In this document: positions 33,117 to 45,450 of the stretch, in pieces | Position numbering within the stretch: the first letter of the stretch is position 1 | Layout: every line of letters begins with the position of its first letter | Origin: Paguma larvata | Lineage: Eukaryota; Chordata; Mammalia; Carnivora; Viverridae | Assembly: GCA_030068075.1 (NCBI GenBank) | Contig: CM057832.1 | Location: forward strand, 73,375,502 to 73,439,501 | DNA length: 64,000 nucleotides | Reading direction: 5' to 3' | Notes under the pieces: model-generated | What the model saw: only the letters and a program-made list of their open reading frames with translations | Databases searched by the model: none | What the model was told of the DNA's origin: nothing | Made by a program: the position numbers and the translations under genes

Positions 33117-34600
33117 CTGATGCTACCCTTTTGAGGACACTTTCCTTCACTTCCTCTGCCTCTTCCACAACGTGAAGAGGAAAATATCCAAAAGTTGTGT
33201 AGCTCCTATAACTAATTTAGAACTAATGGTCCCAGTTTAAAACATGTTTTAAATATTTTTCCGACAACGGACATCTATAAAAATGCTCTGTGGGAACCTA
33301 TGCCCCCAACTAAACCAAGTAACTAAGGTCGTTTATCTCCATGACAGAGCAGAAGGGAAATACAGGTAATTGGGGATCCCAGCCACGAGAGAGGTCGTGC
33401 GGCAGAGCAAATGTGCAATGCAGGCAAAACTGGAGAGTATTTTGTTTAAACTTCTTGCAAACTAAGAAGCTTAGGTTATCGTTCAAAAAATACATGGGTT
33501 ATGTGTTATCTCGCCAGAATAAAAGGTAGTCAGTCCCTGAATCGCTCCTCAACCTGCTTGTCAGTAAACAGTAAAATCACAGCAACCTGTGGTACTGTGA
33601 TACGTTGGCACAAAGGTATGATTTTGTTGCTCATGATGATCATAACGATGATATTCAGGTTTCGGGAATTAGAAGGGATGCGGAGCCCTTTATGAGTTTT
33701 GTTGGTCTTCGCCATCGGAGCCACCAAGAATTAGAAGTATGGTAAAGGACCTTGGTTTTTCTTCTCATTGGAGAATTTTTGTAAGGTTGGGCTCGAAGTG
33801 GCATTAGGAAGCTGGCAGCTTAGGGACATCAGTTCCTCGAGGCCTGGGCCTGGGATGTGAGAAGATGAAGCGTGTCCACGTGCAAAGACTGCAGACGCAG
33901 TCTGCCCTGTCATGAGAGAGTCCAGAGTCACTAAGCCTGGAAGGTGGCTTAATACTGGGGAAAGAAGGCTCTGGAGACCTTTGGTCCAGGTGCACACGTG
34001 GATGTTGTACGTACATGGAGGGGCGATCGAACATCAAGTCGAATTTTGTTAAATTCACGCAACTCAGAGTTCCATTTCATGGTTTTCTGATCCTGCATTA
34101 ACATCAGACCTGATGGTAGATTTTCAATGTGTCTATAAATAATCTCAGCATTCTTTATTTTCATAACATGGATAGTTCTCTTGCCAAAGGGTTTTCTGTC
34201 TAAACAGCTAAGATGTTCTTTTATATTTTGGGGTGCTCAAAATAATCATTAACTCGACACACATTTCTAGAATGTATTTCTGCATTCTTCCAGGTCTTGA
34301 AGGGAACATAACATTTCTATGCACACCTTCGCCACAAAGAATTTTGAAAATTGTCTGTTTCCAGATGTCGTGAGACTAAATATTTATGGCTGAGACTTGG
34401 AAGAGTCTTTAAAAGTATCCTAATTAGACCTCTTTGGAGGATATATTATTATAAACTTTATATCAACAGAAAAAAAAACAACCCTGGAATTTACTATGAA
34501 AAAAATACTTTATCAGTTTGGTTGTTCTTTGCCTTTCATTCCTGTGGTCAGGACAGGAACACACCGTGCTGAGTCACACTCTTGTGCTGTACATGGATTT
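33117..34600. other. unique sequence in intron 4
   Basis: No repeat or exon recognised. Overlapping short open frames on both strands at 33530-34164 have no supporting features. Confidence 0.5.
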
Positions 34601-34860
34601 GGAGTGGGTCAAGATACTGATCCCCTTATCCTTGGAGGATGTAATATAATGTAGTTAATATAATATAGTTAATGTAATATTACTTTGAGGTGTACAATAT
34701 TGTGATTCGATGCTTCCATACATCACCTGGTGCTCATTACAACAGGTGCCCTGCTTAATCCCCATCACCTATTTCACCCATTGTCCCCCCTTCCCCTCAG
34801 GTACCCATCAGTTTGTTCTCTGTAGTTAAGAGTCTGTTTCTTGTCTATCCACCATCCTTA
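34600..34860. repeat. L1 UTR-type fragment
   Basis: GGTGCTCATTACAACAGGTGCCC, ATCCCCATCACCTATTTCACC and CCATCAGTTTGTTCTCTGTAG then GTTAAGAGTCTGTTTCTTG are the common carnivoran L1 UTR pattern. A local AT-rich repeat of (TAATATA)-like units precedes it. Confidence 0.8.
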
Positions 34861-34869
34861 AGTGACATT

Positions 34870-35760
34870 TCATTCTGAGGTTTTAGATCTCTTTTTAACA
34901 TGCCAGGTTCATCTCCAGTGCCCGTGTGACATTTTTGCACGCATGTCTAACTCGCACCACCACCTTAACACAGCCTCAGGGGACCCCGTTAGTTCCCTGT
35001 ACCTCCAAACCTGCTTTTATCCCAGCTTCCCCGGGTCAGTAAAAGGCTCCGCCGAACCACCACCCACGACTCAAGCCACGGTCTAGGAGTTATATTTGAT
35101 TCTTTCCTTTACCTTTCCTCCCACATCGATCCATTGGCCAGTCCTGCTGACTCTATGTCTACAACATAGTCTGAATCCATCCACTTTCCCATGGTCACTA
35201 CTAGTAATACAGTTGAGGCTGCCATTCTGTCTCTCCTCCACTAATGCAATGGCCGCCTGAGTGTTGGCCTCTTCCCTCCGTAAAAATCTATCGTCTTCAA
35301 AGCAGTCAGAATGGCCTTTCGCAGGCGTAAACCAGTCATGTCAATCTCCTCAAACTCAAAATCCATCCCACTCAAAATCCAAGCCCCACCCCCAAGCCCT
35401 ACAGTCTGCAACGTGACCTCTCCCCGACCTGCTCTGATAGCCTCTCCTGCATTCTGCCCTCTCTTTTCCCATGGCGTGTTCCAGGGACAGGGGTTTTTTC
35501 AGATATGCCAAACTCTTTCCACTCTTGAAGACCTATGCAAGCTGTGCCTTCTTTCTGGAACGCTTGTTTCTATCTGTCTACTAATCTTTCTGTCTATCAT
35601 GACTTTCTTCCTCCCTTGTGTTCCCGCGCTCCAGAACGCAAGCCACACGAGAAAGGAGACCTATGTGTTTTGTTCACGGCTCCACTGATGTGTCTCTGCC
35701 GCCTGGAACAGAGTCTGTCACATAGTGAAGCCTCAGGAAATACTGTCGTAGAATGCATTG
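34870..35760 (+). repeat. L2, sense
   Basis: AGCAGTCAGAATGGCCTTTCGC, ACCAGTCATGTCAATCTCC, TCAAAATCCATCCC, TGCAACGTGACCTCTCC and a tail with CCTGGAACAGAGTCTGTCAC follow the order of an L2 3' half. The 125-codon frame at 35311-35688 lies inside and is not a gene. Confidence 0.75.
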
Positions 35761-35788
35761 TGCACCACAATGCATATATACTTTCTAT

Positions 35789-35981
35789 TTTTTAATGCTT
35801 ATTTATTTACTTTGAGAGGGAGAGAGAGATGTGAGGGGGGAGAGGGAGAGAGGGTCCCAAGCAGGCTCCCCGCTGTCAGCGTGGACCCCGATGTGGGACT
35901 CGATCCCACGAACCGTGAGATCGTGACCTGAGCTGAAATCGAGAGTCGGCCATTTAACCGACCGAGCCTCCCAGGCGCCCC
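35789..35981 (-). repeat. SINEC, antisense
   Basis: GA-rich middle, GAGATCGTGACCTGAGCTG and head CCTCCCAGGCGCCCC. Confidence 0.93.
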
Positions 35982-36149
35982 TAAACTTTCTCTTTTTATG
36001 AATGTATTGATTTAGTTAGTTCTGTGAAATAGTAACATCCATTTCATTCCTGCCCACCCCTCCAACATTCTTCATGTCCAGCATTTGGACATTGTCCTTT
36101 CCAGTAATGAACCCTCTTCTTATTTTTATATATTTAGCTTTCAGAGATC

Positions 36150-36700
36150 CCAGTAGAATTTGTTCTATTCTTTGACAAGCCTTTGTTTTTATTTTCATCT
36201 TTTGTTTGTCGACATATATGTATATATGTGTATAATTGTGTCTGTAATTTTAACCCTCTTGTGGAATATACTACATGGACAGAAAAGAAGACAAAGCATA
36301 AATATAAAAAGCCCAGTGTATTGTCACATAAGGAGCATTCTTTTAATGGTTACCCAGGTAAAGAAATTGAGGCAGAAGACCTCTGTGTGCCCCTTTCCGT
36401 TACTTCTCAGTCCCTCCTCACAGGCAACCAGCGTTCGGATTTTCATGGCCCAGGCTTCCTTGTTTTCCTTTATGGTTTTACTCCCCCCGGATGTACCCAT
36501 AACACCACGGATTGGCTTTGCCTGTTTTGCATATTATAGAACTGGAATCATGTAGCAAATACTTCATTGTCATTAGAGCTCTACATTTATATCAAATGTA
36601 CCCTTTGCAGAAGGTAGTCCTCTATCACTTAGCTGTTTATTACTTGAGTTCTTCCTTCGCCCATAGAATACATGAAGTTGTTGACAAAAATGTATGTAAA
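36150..36700. repeat. old L1 UTR-like relic
   Basis: GGCAACCAGCGTTCGGATTTTC, CCTTTATGGTTTTAC, TTTGCCTGTTTTGC and AGAACTGGAATCATGTAGC follow the order of an old L1 3' UTR. Two long open frames (36160-36555, 36183-36539) cross it and are not coding. Confidence 0.5.
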
Positions 36701-38078
36701 CATAAGAGAAAAAGAAAAAGAGTCCAGAAAAGCAAAAACGTATTGAGAAAGGAATAAAATCAAGGTAGGATAAAAACACTGAAGGAGGAGAAATCCTATT
36801 CAGTCCAAAACTTGGCGTACAGTCTTCTTGGAGCCCGTGAAAAAATAGAAATCAAATTAACTGTAATTATATCATTACTAAAGCAGACATATATGCCAGT
36901 TCCTTATTTTAAAAAATCGGAGTATTTTTCCCTTACATCAGTTTTCTGGAAAATACCCCTAATAATGTCATAGCCGTCGTCCATCATACACAGTAGCAGT
37001 TTGCACAGGACGTGGGCGCAGTGTGTCAGATACTCCCGACTCGCCAGTCGGTGTATTGGTGTGGTTTTAATCAGCTTCACCATTCACGTCTAGTAGCCTT
37101 ATTTTCTGTTCTCAATTTTTTTCATCTACACGCTGCTGTTTTTCTCTTAATACAGGAAATGTTTAAATTCACTCGTATTGGAATCTTTCGTAGTCTTATG
37201 CTTACCGCTGTAGTTCTGTATCAAGTGTTTGCCTTGTGGGAGAACCTCGTGTTCAAATATTGAGGTAGAACCTGCTTATTACGGATGCTGTTAAAAGATC
37301 ATTTATATACCAATTAGAACTAGGTATCCTGTTGCCAAGATAGGGATAACCTGCTGTGTTTCTCTAATAACGTACCCTCCGGGCCCTGGCGGGACAGTTA
37401 TGGGTAAATGTCAACAGGTGACTCACTCACGGCCAGTGTGTGTTCAGACATTGATTTAATGGAGTTGACATAATTCGCATTTCCTTAAACTAATACTTCT
37501 TACGAAAGCTAGGTCTCGCTGTGTTCTTTTAAGAAGATATGTCTCAAACTTAGCAAGTTCAAGATACAGATCGTTAGTATCACTTTTATCTGGAAAGACG
37601 TAGATTTACTTCCAGAGATTACTTTGCAATTATTTGTGTCAGAGGGTATTTGTCTAAGAAGAGAATGAGCTTGTTCGGATGGGATCCTAAATGACCCTGA
37701 TTTTTGGAAATGAGATTTACTTCTCTCCCCCACCCCGCACCTGTTTTCTCTGTTGTGGTTCTCCCCCCCCCCCACCCCCTTCTGCCTTTTCTTTTCGGCT
37801 CTTTCTGCTCTTCCTTTTTTTCCCTTCCTACTTACTCTCTGCTTCTATGATCATTTTGGTTTCATTTTCAAACAAGCTGCAACCTGCAACTGTCTAAAAG
37901 TCGCTGGATACAGTCAGGGTGGCTTAAAGTTGGTGCCGGCTTGTGCCCTGAGTGTTTGCCAAAAGCAAACGATTATGGACCCGTGTCCTTTAATTTCCCC
38001 AGAGGTGTGCCCTGGAGGACTATCGCCGAATATAAGCACCATTGAATTGCTGAATCATCGCACTGGGGATCTGTGTGC

Positions 38079-38140
38079 ATGGGTGCGTGTGTGTTTGTGT
38101 GTGTGCACGCATGTGTGTGCGTGTGTGTGTGTGTGTGTTT
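38079..38140. repeat. (GT)n-rich microsatellite
   Basis: Interrupted GT/GC tract with a pure run of about ten GT units at its right end. Confidence 0.95.
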
Positions 38141-38464
38141 CTGGATACCAGCTGGATAAGATTTCAGCCCCTGATTGCCCGTCAGGTTTCCATGAAGACC
38201 ACACTTCCCCCCGAAAGACCTGTCACGTTTATTTGTAGAAGACCTTGACGGACGATATGAATAGAGAAACAAATAATGGCAATTGTTCATCGCTTAGGAG
38301 GTAGAAAACCTATGCCCTAGGTTTTTAAGAAACGCATTGTCTCCTTTCTATTGGCAGTGCCATTTGAACTTTAATAAAGAATAGTTGCTTGCTATTTTAG
38401 TAGCCTGGATGAACAGCTTCAAAAAAGATCCTTTTAAGGAGGTCAGATAGGAAAGGACCGGAGC

Positions 38465-38495
<31 letters not shown>

Positions 38496-39104
38496 CTCCC
38501 TCTCCTGCCCAAAGAGGGAATCCTGTCTCCCAGTGAATCATCTGTCTCCCGAAATGGTTACAAAGCCCAAAGGGAATTCATCCATCCTGTTTTGCTCAGG
38601 AAGAGGGAAGATCTGTGTTGGGGGTGAAGGAAAGAAATTACTTTTTTTTTTTTTTGCTAGATATAAAACCAAAACAATTCCTCAGCCTCCGAGTTCGTAT
38701 GGCATACCAAGATAAGCCTTATTCTTAAATTCAGATGTTTTAAATCAGTACGATTATTAAGCACTTGAATAATATGCTTGTTTTTTATCCCTTTTCAGGC
38801 AAAACTGTGAGCGAAGTTGTATTTTCTATCTTTTTTTTTTCCTCCTTCTTTCTCCTTTCCCCCTCCCTCCCTCTCTCTGTTATTCATTCTTTAATTTTTT
38901 TTTTTGTTTCAGTATAAAAAATCGATCCCAAGTGAAACAAGGAAAGGGGTTTGAATCCCTTCTTTTCTGCTAAGAATTTATCATGCAGAATATGCCTTTA
39001 CTGTGGCGAATGTTTTCCCCAAACCCCAAACATTAGATCATGTTTAATATTAATGTACTGTGATTGCTTTTGGCAAAAGGTCCTTTGCTTTGCCATTCTT
39101 TTGA

Positions 39105-39118
39105 ACAAAGAACATTGT
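39105..39118. promoter_or_regulatory. candidate paired SOX site
   Basis: ACAAAG-AA-CATTGT: two SOX-type half-sites in inverted orientation with a 2-bp gap, in a repeat-free block. Sequence-level prediction only. Confidence 0.25.
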
Positions 39119-40294
39119 GGTTGATTTTTTCCTAATGGAATGAAATGTTTGTTACAGTTTTATTATAATTGCTTTCTTTGTTGCTTCTTGTTAAGCCCCC
39201 CTGGCCTGGAAAGAGCTGTAACATTGTTGGGTATATGTGTATGGATTTAAATGTTTTTTTTTTCAGTTCGGCAGAATTTGCTGAAAGTTAAATCAACTCT
39301 TACTCCAAAAACAGTTTTGATTTTGCCAAGAGATGCCTTTGGCTGCTATAGGCCTGATATTGATATTTAGCTAAGTATATAGCTAAATGGGTCTTTAATG
39401 TGAAATAGAAAAATTTGCTATAGATGAATCCCTTGAAAAAAGCTGGGCCATAGCCATTCTTTTGCAGTAAAAACAACTCGGAGTATGGTGAGCAACATTC
39501 TGAGTTATTTTTTCCCACCTACCTCGGTACACCCTGATTTGAGTTGTCATGTCACACTCATAAGTCAGTGTCGGAAGTCTCTGTCATCGACTTATTCTAT
39601 AGGACTTCGTGTAGTGCAATGTCTGTTAATTTCTCAATACTGCTTTCTATTGTATGTGTTTTAAAATTAAGATGCCCAAATCAAAAAATTCGATTCTTAG
39701 TTTGACTGTGAGACAGGCACATTTTTGTGAAAGTCATTTTCTTAAGGATCTTACGTTTTGATGCTATTACAGTTTTTTTTTTAACTTTTAAATTCAATTC
39801 TCTAATTGTGATGTTTATAGAAATACAGGAGATTTTGTGTCATTAAAGGGATATTGAGCACCCTTGCTAAATTGACTTACTGCATTAAGCTCATTTATAG
39901 GTTCTTTGGAGTTTTTTATATACACAAACATATCGTCTATGAGGAGAGAGAGTTTTTAGATCTTCTTTTCCTTCCTTATAGCTTTTACTTGTTTGCTTGC
40001 TTCGTTGATCTGGCCAGGGTTCCCAGCGCAGTGATGGATGGAAATAGTAAGAGCAGGTGTCTGTCTCATTTCTGATTTGAGGTGGGAGGCTTTCAGTACT
40101 TCACAGGTAATATACAATCTTTGCTTCCTTTGTTTGGTTTTTATAAACTCCCTTCATCAAATTAAGGCAGTTGTGTTCTATTTCCACTTGGCTGAGATTT
40201 TATATAATGATTAAATCTTGGATTTTTGGTGGTTTTACTACTTGACATCTCCTGAGATGATCATATGATTTTTCTCTTCTCTTATGCGGAATTA

Positions 40295-40534
40295 GGGCCA
40301 CCTGGGTGACTCAGTTGGCTAAGTGCCCGACTTCAGCTCCGGTCATGATCTCACCGTTTGTGAGTTCAAGCCCCATGTTGGGCTCTGTTTGTGGGTTCAA
40401 GCCCCAGGTTGGGCTCTGTGCTGACAACTAGCTAGGAGCCTGGACCCTGCTTCAGATCCGGTGTTTCCCACTCTCTGCCCCTCCCCTTCCGCTTTTCACA
40501 CTCTCTCTCAAAAATAAATAAACATTTAAAAAAA
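40295..40534 (+). repeat. SINEC, sense, with internal duplication
   Basis: A roughly 31-bp segment, GTTTGTGAGTTCAAGCCCC(ATG)TTGGGCTCT, occurs twice in tandem (about 40357-40387 and 40388-40418), duplicating the B-box region. Target duplication TATGC(G/T)GAATTA at 40283-40294 and 40535-40546. Confidence 0.94.
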
Positions 40535-40658
40535 TATGCTGAATTATATTGGTTGATTTTTTAATGTTAATTATTCCTTTAATTCCTAGAAAATCCCTAC
40601 TTAATGACTATCTAATAACCTATAATACATTGCTAATTTGATTTGGGACTATTTTTTA

Positions 40659-40690
<32 letters not shown>

Positions 40691-40888
40691 GCTATGTTTA
40701 CGTAAGAGACTTGCCTTTAATTCTGCTTTCTTGCAATGTCCCTGTTGGAAATTGGTATTGAGATTATGCTAGATCCAGAAAATAAGTTGGGAAGTGTTCT
40801 CTCTTTCTATCCTTTGGAAGAATTTGTGTAAAATTAGTACACCTCGTAGAAGTTTGGAACTATGGGTATTAAGTTTAATGGATTCATT

Positions 40889-41001
40889 AAAAAAATTTTT
40901 TTATTACGTAAAACTCTGCTCCCAACGTGGGGGCTTGAACTCACGACCCTGAAATCGAGAGTCGCATGCTCCACCTACCCACTAGGCCAGCCAGGTGCCT
41001 G
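40889..41001 (-). repeat. short SINEC variant, antisense
   Basis: About 110 bp, containing only the tRNA-like part: GGGGGCTTGAACTCACGACCC, GAGAGTCGCATGCTCC, head CCAGCCAGGTGCC. Confidence 0.88.
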
Positions 41002-41437
41002 AGATGGAATCCATTTTTATGCAGATGCAAAACCATCTAGATTTTAAATTTCTTTCTTGCCGGGTTTCACAAGTTGAGGGTTTTTTTTCAGAAGTGTTCA
41101 GAAATATCATGCAGAAGCATTTATTCAGGAGTGTTTTCAGAAGAATTTTATAATCTGTTACAGTTTGTTCTTACCAGCTAGTATTTATTAGTAGAGTCTG
41201 TAGAATGTTACTGTTTCACTTCATTTTGGCAAATTACGCCTTCTCTCCTTCTTCTCTTTTTTTTCTAAGCAGTTAAAAAACTATATTTTTATACAAATCA
41301 CAAAATTTATATGTTATATTATTACATATTACATAACTATTTATAATTATAAGTAAATACATACTTATACTTTTATTATATCCTTCCCTTTACAGTTTTT
41401 AGTTGAATTTGCTGTTTTTTTAAGTATCTGATGCTTT

Positions 41438-41597
41438 TTTTTTAAGTTACTTTTTTTTTTTTAAGTTAGAGAGAAAGAGAGAAGGAATCCCAAGCAGGCT
41501 CAGTGCTATCAGCATGGAGCCCAGTGCAGGGCTCAAACTCACAAACCATAACCTGAGGCGAAATCAAGAGTCCGGTGCTTAACTGTCGAGGGACCCC
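41438..41597 (-). repeat. SINEC, antisense, diverged
   Basis: Head is degraded (CTTAACTGTCGAGGGACCCC). TC(T/C)GATGCT flanks both sides. Confidence 0.85.
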
Positions 41598-41887
41598 ACA
41601 TCCGATGCTATTAAAGGTGTATTTCCTCAGACCATAGCTTCAGTTACGTACCACACGCTTAAAGGTCATATTTTCATTTTCATTCAATTAAAATATATTC
41701 TAAATATGTTGTGATTTCTTCTTTTACCATGAGTTATTTATTTAGAAGTGCATTGTTTCATTTTCTAGTATTTGGGAATTTTCTGGTTTTGTTCTCTTAC
41801 TGATTTTCAGACTATTATGGTAGCCATAGACTATAACTCTGTGGTTGCACTCTTTTGGAATTTGTTAAGACTTGACTTATGGCTCGG

Positions 41888-42060
41888 GACGCCTGGTGGC
41901 TTGATCGGTTGAGTGGCTGACTTCAGCTCAGGTCTGGTCTCATGGTTCCTGGGTTTGAGCCCCGTGTGGGGCTCTGTGCTGAAAGCTTGGAGCCTGGAGC
42001 CTGCTTCGGATTCTGTGTTTCCCTGTCCCCCTGCCCCCCCCCAAATAAATAAACATTAAA
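41888..42060 (+). repeat. SINEC, sense, shortened CT region
   Basis: Head GGGACGCCTGGTGGCTTGATC, C-rich instead of CT-rich middle (CCCCCTGCCCCCCCC), AAATAAATAAACATT tail. Confidence 0.92.
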
Positions 42061-42555
42061 AAAAATTTTGATTTATACCTCAACAAATGGTCGACTTGAG
42101 TTAATGTCTTATTTGCGCTAGACAAGAAGTCCAGTCCGCCACTGTTGAGGACAGTGGTCAATACATGCCAGTTTGGTCAAGTTTGTTAACCGTGTTGCTC
42201 AATTATTCCAAATCTTTACAGACTTTTCCTACTGGTTCTTAGAGTCGCTGAGAGGGATGTCTTAAAACTCGCCGCCGTGACTATGCATTTATCTCTTTCT
42301 TCATCTAGTTTTGTCAGTTTTGCTTTGCATTTCTTTAGGAAGCTATCTTATTAAGCACATATGAATTTGGGATTGATGTGTCTCCCTGAGAACTGACCCT
42401 TTAATAGTAAAAAAAAAAACAAACTTGTCATCATGTCAAGTAATTTTCATCTTTTAGTCTACTGTGTCTGACAGTATTGTATACAAATGTTACATCTTTT
42501 CTACTTTTTTACTTTTTATCTTTATCTCAGCTGTGCTGCTACAAAGTTGGTCACC

Positions 42556-42583
42556 TAACTAACCAAGCCACCCAGGCGCCCCT
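42556..42583 (-). repeat. SINEC head fragment
   Basis: CTAACCAAGCCACCCAGGCGCCCC only; no body or tail on its left. A head-only relic or transduced piece. Confidence 0.75.
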
Positions 42584-42636
42584 AGGCCTAAGTCAAAACA
42601 GTATATTGCTATTATGGCTTTTAAAATTCAGTTTGA

Positions 42637-42851
42637 GGGGCACCTGGGTGGCTCAGTCGTGTAAGCAGCCAACTTCAGCTCAGGTCATGATCTCGCGGTC
42701 TGTGGGTTCGAGCCCCGCGTCGGGCTCTGTGCTGACAGCTCAGAGCCTGGAGCCTGCTTCGGATTCTGTATCTCCCTCTCTCTCTGCCCTTCCCTTGCTC
42801 ACACTCTGTCTCTATGTCTCTCAAAAATTAAAAATAAAATTAAAAAAAATG
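42637..42851 (+). repeat. SINEC, sense, young-looking
   Basis: Head GGGGCACCTGGGTGGCTCAG, GTTCGAGCCCCGCGTCGGG. Perfect 17-bp target duplication TTTAAAATTCAGTTTGA at 42620-42636 and 42852-42868. Confidence 0.96.
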
Positions 42852-42879
42852 TTTAAAATTCAGTTTGATAATTTTATCT

Positions 42880-43040
42880 TTTTAAAAAATTATTTAGTTT
42901 TGAGAGAGAGAGAGGCAGAGGGGCAGAGAGAAAGGGAGCTGTCAGCACAGAGCCCGATGTGGGGCTCGAACCCATAAACCATGAGATCATGACCTGAGCC
43001 GAGGTCAGCTACTTAACCGACTGAGCCACCCAGGCACTCC
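42880..43040 (-). repeat. SINEC, antisense, body-deleted
   Basis: Shortened body, then GAGCTGTCAGCACAGAGC and head CCACCCAGGCACTCC. Confidence 0.93.
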
Positions 43041-43074
43041 AACGATTTTTGACTTTTGAATACTTTGTCCTTTT

Positions 43075-43240
43075 TTATGTTGGCAAAAACACGTAACATT
43101 AAATTCACCATCTTAACCATTTGTAAGTGTGGTTCTGCAGTGTGAAGGATCTTTGGGTGGTTGTGCATCCAGACCCTAGAAGTTCTTCATCCTGCAGCGC
43201 TGACACTATAGCCACGAACCACTAATTGCCCCCGCATTTG
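43075..43240. repeat. L1 3' UTR-like fragment
   Basis: CGTAACATTAAATTCACCATC, TTAACCATTTGTAAGTGTGG and TTCTTCATCCTGCAGCGCTG fit the old L1 UTR pattern; sits within the larger antisense L1. Confidence 0.6.
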
Positions 43241-44347
43241 ATGAAATTGCTCTCACATTCGGGTTTCAATGTGTCATTTTGCTCTTTGTTTTCAACTCAC
43301 CTTTCTTCCATTTCCTTATTTTTACTACTATTATATTAAAGTATTTTTGCTATGACATTTCCCCCCATGGGTTTGTGAGATACGAATTATTTAAGAAAGT
43401 TATTTTAGTGGTTACATACACGTTATAACATACAATTGAAATTTCATGTGAATTGATATTGTAACCACATCCCCGACAATCCAAGAACCTTAGAACAATT
43501 TCCCTCTACTTGGTCCCTTCTGCAATTTGTTACCACTGGAATGTATTTTAATTGCACACATATTTAAAACTCTGTAAGATATTATAATTGTTTTATGCAG
43601 CGAACGTTGATTTATTCTTACCCGCATATTCTCATTCTCCAGTGCTCTTCTTTCTTTCCATTTCCTTGCTTCCACATATAATCGTTTTCTTCTGCTTTTA
43701 CTTGCTTTTAGTGCGGGTTTTCCCTTGACAAACAATTTCCGTTTATGTTTCTGGAAATATTGTTATTTGGCCCTCATTTTTTTAGGTGTCCACTCAGTGT
43801 AGAAATTTAGATTGGCAATTATTTTATATCCACACTTTGCTGACAATTCCATCGTCTTCCCACGTTCGTCATTTTGGATGAGGTCGGCTCTCTGTATTAT
43901 GGGTGTACCTTTGACACTCATGTTTTCTTTTTCTGATGGATTTAAATTTACGCCCTGTAATGTTAGCAGGTCTAGTGTCATGTGGCTAGAGGTCTCTTTC
44001 TTTGTGTTTATCCTGAGTTGGGTTCATGGTTTAACACAAATGGTGGGCTAATATCTTTCATTAATTTTGAAAGGTGATTGGCCATTGCCATTTTAACTAT
44101 AATTTTAGTCCCATTTTTTCTCCTCCAAGGGAAACTTCTATTGCATGCATGTTAGGCCTTTTCTCTGTGTTCCCGGAACCCTTAATGCTCATCTCTATAT
44201 TTTTCCTCCCTTTTTTCTCTCCATACTTCAGCATGGAGACTTTCTTCTGACTTATTTTCCAATTTACTAATCTTCTCAGTGGCTCTAATCTGTTGTTAAA
44301 CATATTTTTTGAGTTTTTTTTAAGTTTTAAATTATTTATTCTTTTTT

Positions 44348-44370
44348 ACATTTTTAAATGCTTATTTTAT

Positions 44371-44406
<36 letters not shown>

Positions 44407-44587
44407 AGAACATGAGCAGGGAAAGAGTACAGAGAGAGAGAGACAACAGAATCTGCAGAATGTGAAGCAGGCTCCGGGCTCTGAGCTGTCAGCACAGAGC
44501 CTGACATGGGGCTCGAACTCATGAACCGTGAGATCATGACCTGAGCTGAAGTTAGATGCTCAACTGACTGAGCCACCCAGACATTCC
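44348..44587 (-). repeat. SINEC, antisense, left of a tandem pair
   Basis: (GA)n tract, body and head CCACCCAGACATTCC. Directly abuts the next SINE. Confidence 0.93.
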
Positions 44588-44777
44588 TTTATTTTATTTT
44601 TTGAGGGAGAGAGACAGAGTGCAAGCAGGGGAGGGGTAGAAAGAGGGAGACACAGAATCCAAAGCAGGCTCCAGGCTCTGAGCTGTCAGCACAGAGCCTG
44701 ACACAGGGCCTGAACTGTGAGATCATGACCTGAACCAAAATCAGACACTCAACCAACTGAGCCACCCAGGCACGCCT
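44588..44777 (-). repeat. SINEC, antisense, right of a tandem pair
   Basis: Begins in the T-rich tail complement right after the neighbour's head and ends CCACCCAGGCACGCC. Two copies in the same orientation back to back. Confidence 0.92.
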
Positions 44778-44828
44778 GTTTTTTTGAGTTCTTAAATTCA
44801 GTGATTAACTTTGCAGTTTAAACATTTC

Positions 44829-45054
44829 TTTTTTTTTTTTAATTTTTTTAAATGTTTATTATTTTTGAGACAGAGAGAGACAGAGTATGAGTGGGGGAGG
44901 AGCAGAGAGAGAGAGAGACACACAGAATCCGAAGCAGGCTCCAGGCTCTGAGCTGTCAGCACAGAGCCTGACGCAGGGCTCGAACTCACGGACTGCGAGA
45001 TCATGACCTGAGCCAAAGTCGGACGCTCAACCGACTGAGCCACCCAGGCGCCCC
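44829..45054 (-). repeat. SINEC, antisense
   Basis: Full-length, head CCACCCAGGCGCCCC. (T/C)TAAACATTTCTTTT flanks both sides (44819 and 45054). Confidence 0.95.
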
Positions 45055-45450
45055 TAAACATTTCTTTTGCCTATTTTATTTATAGATTCCAGTTCTCTAC
45101 TATAATTCTCCACCTCCTTTTTAAAAATTCCCTCTAGTTGTTTCCATTCTTTCTCTCAGGAGTTTTTTTTTTTCCCTCTGGACTTTTCAGTCATTTGCTC
45201 ATATTATTTTTTTTATGCCTGGTAATTTGTAATTGATTGCCGAATAGCCTACATGAAAGATGGAGAGACGATGAAGTGGTGGGTGATGAGATTCGTTTGC
45301 CCTAGAGAGCACTGGCTTTGCACCTCAGAGACAGTTAGAAGAATGTCAGAGAAACTGTATCTATTTTGTATTTGGGCTGACTCAAATCAGGACTTCCGTC
45401 GTCATGAGGACTAATCTACTCTTGCTTCATCCTTCGGCTATGGGAGAGCA

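Larger units (their letters stand above)
36700..39844. other. mostly repeat-free intronic block
   Basis: Over 3 kb with only simple repeats: C-run at 37768-37777, (GT)n at 38079-38140, T28 at 38469-38496 and pyrimidine tracts at 38830-38915. 38990-39840 is AT-rich, repeat-free and has a paired SOX-type motif at 39105-39118. Confidence 0.5.
39845..45420 (-). repeat. old L1 relic, antisense, with nested insertions
   Basis: The left part (39850-40880) reads as the complement of L1 ORF2 reverse-transcriptase region (GGTTCTTTGGAGTTTTTTATATACAC, GGCTTTCAGTACTTCAC, GGGAAGTGTTCTCTC). The right part (43250-45290) resembles the complement of an L1M/HAL1 5' region (ATCTTCTCAGTGGCTCTAATCTG, TGCCTGGTAATTTGTAATTG). 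Diverged, no intact frame, broken by ten SINEs or SINE fragments. May be more than one element. Confidence 0.7.

Noticed and set aside
34870..35760. 125-codon frame at 35311-35688 as a possible gene
   Set aside because: It lies in an L2 relic and reads across its non-coding 3' part.
36160..36555. 131- and 118-codon overlapping frames as coding
   Set aside because: They cross an old L1 UTR-like sequence in two frames at once and are AT-driven.
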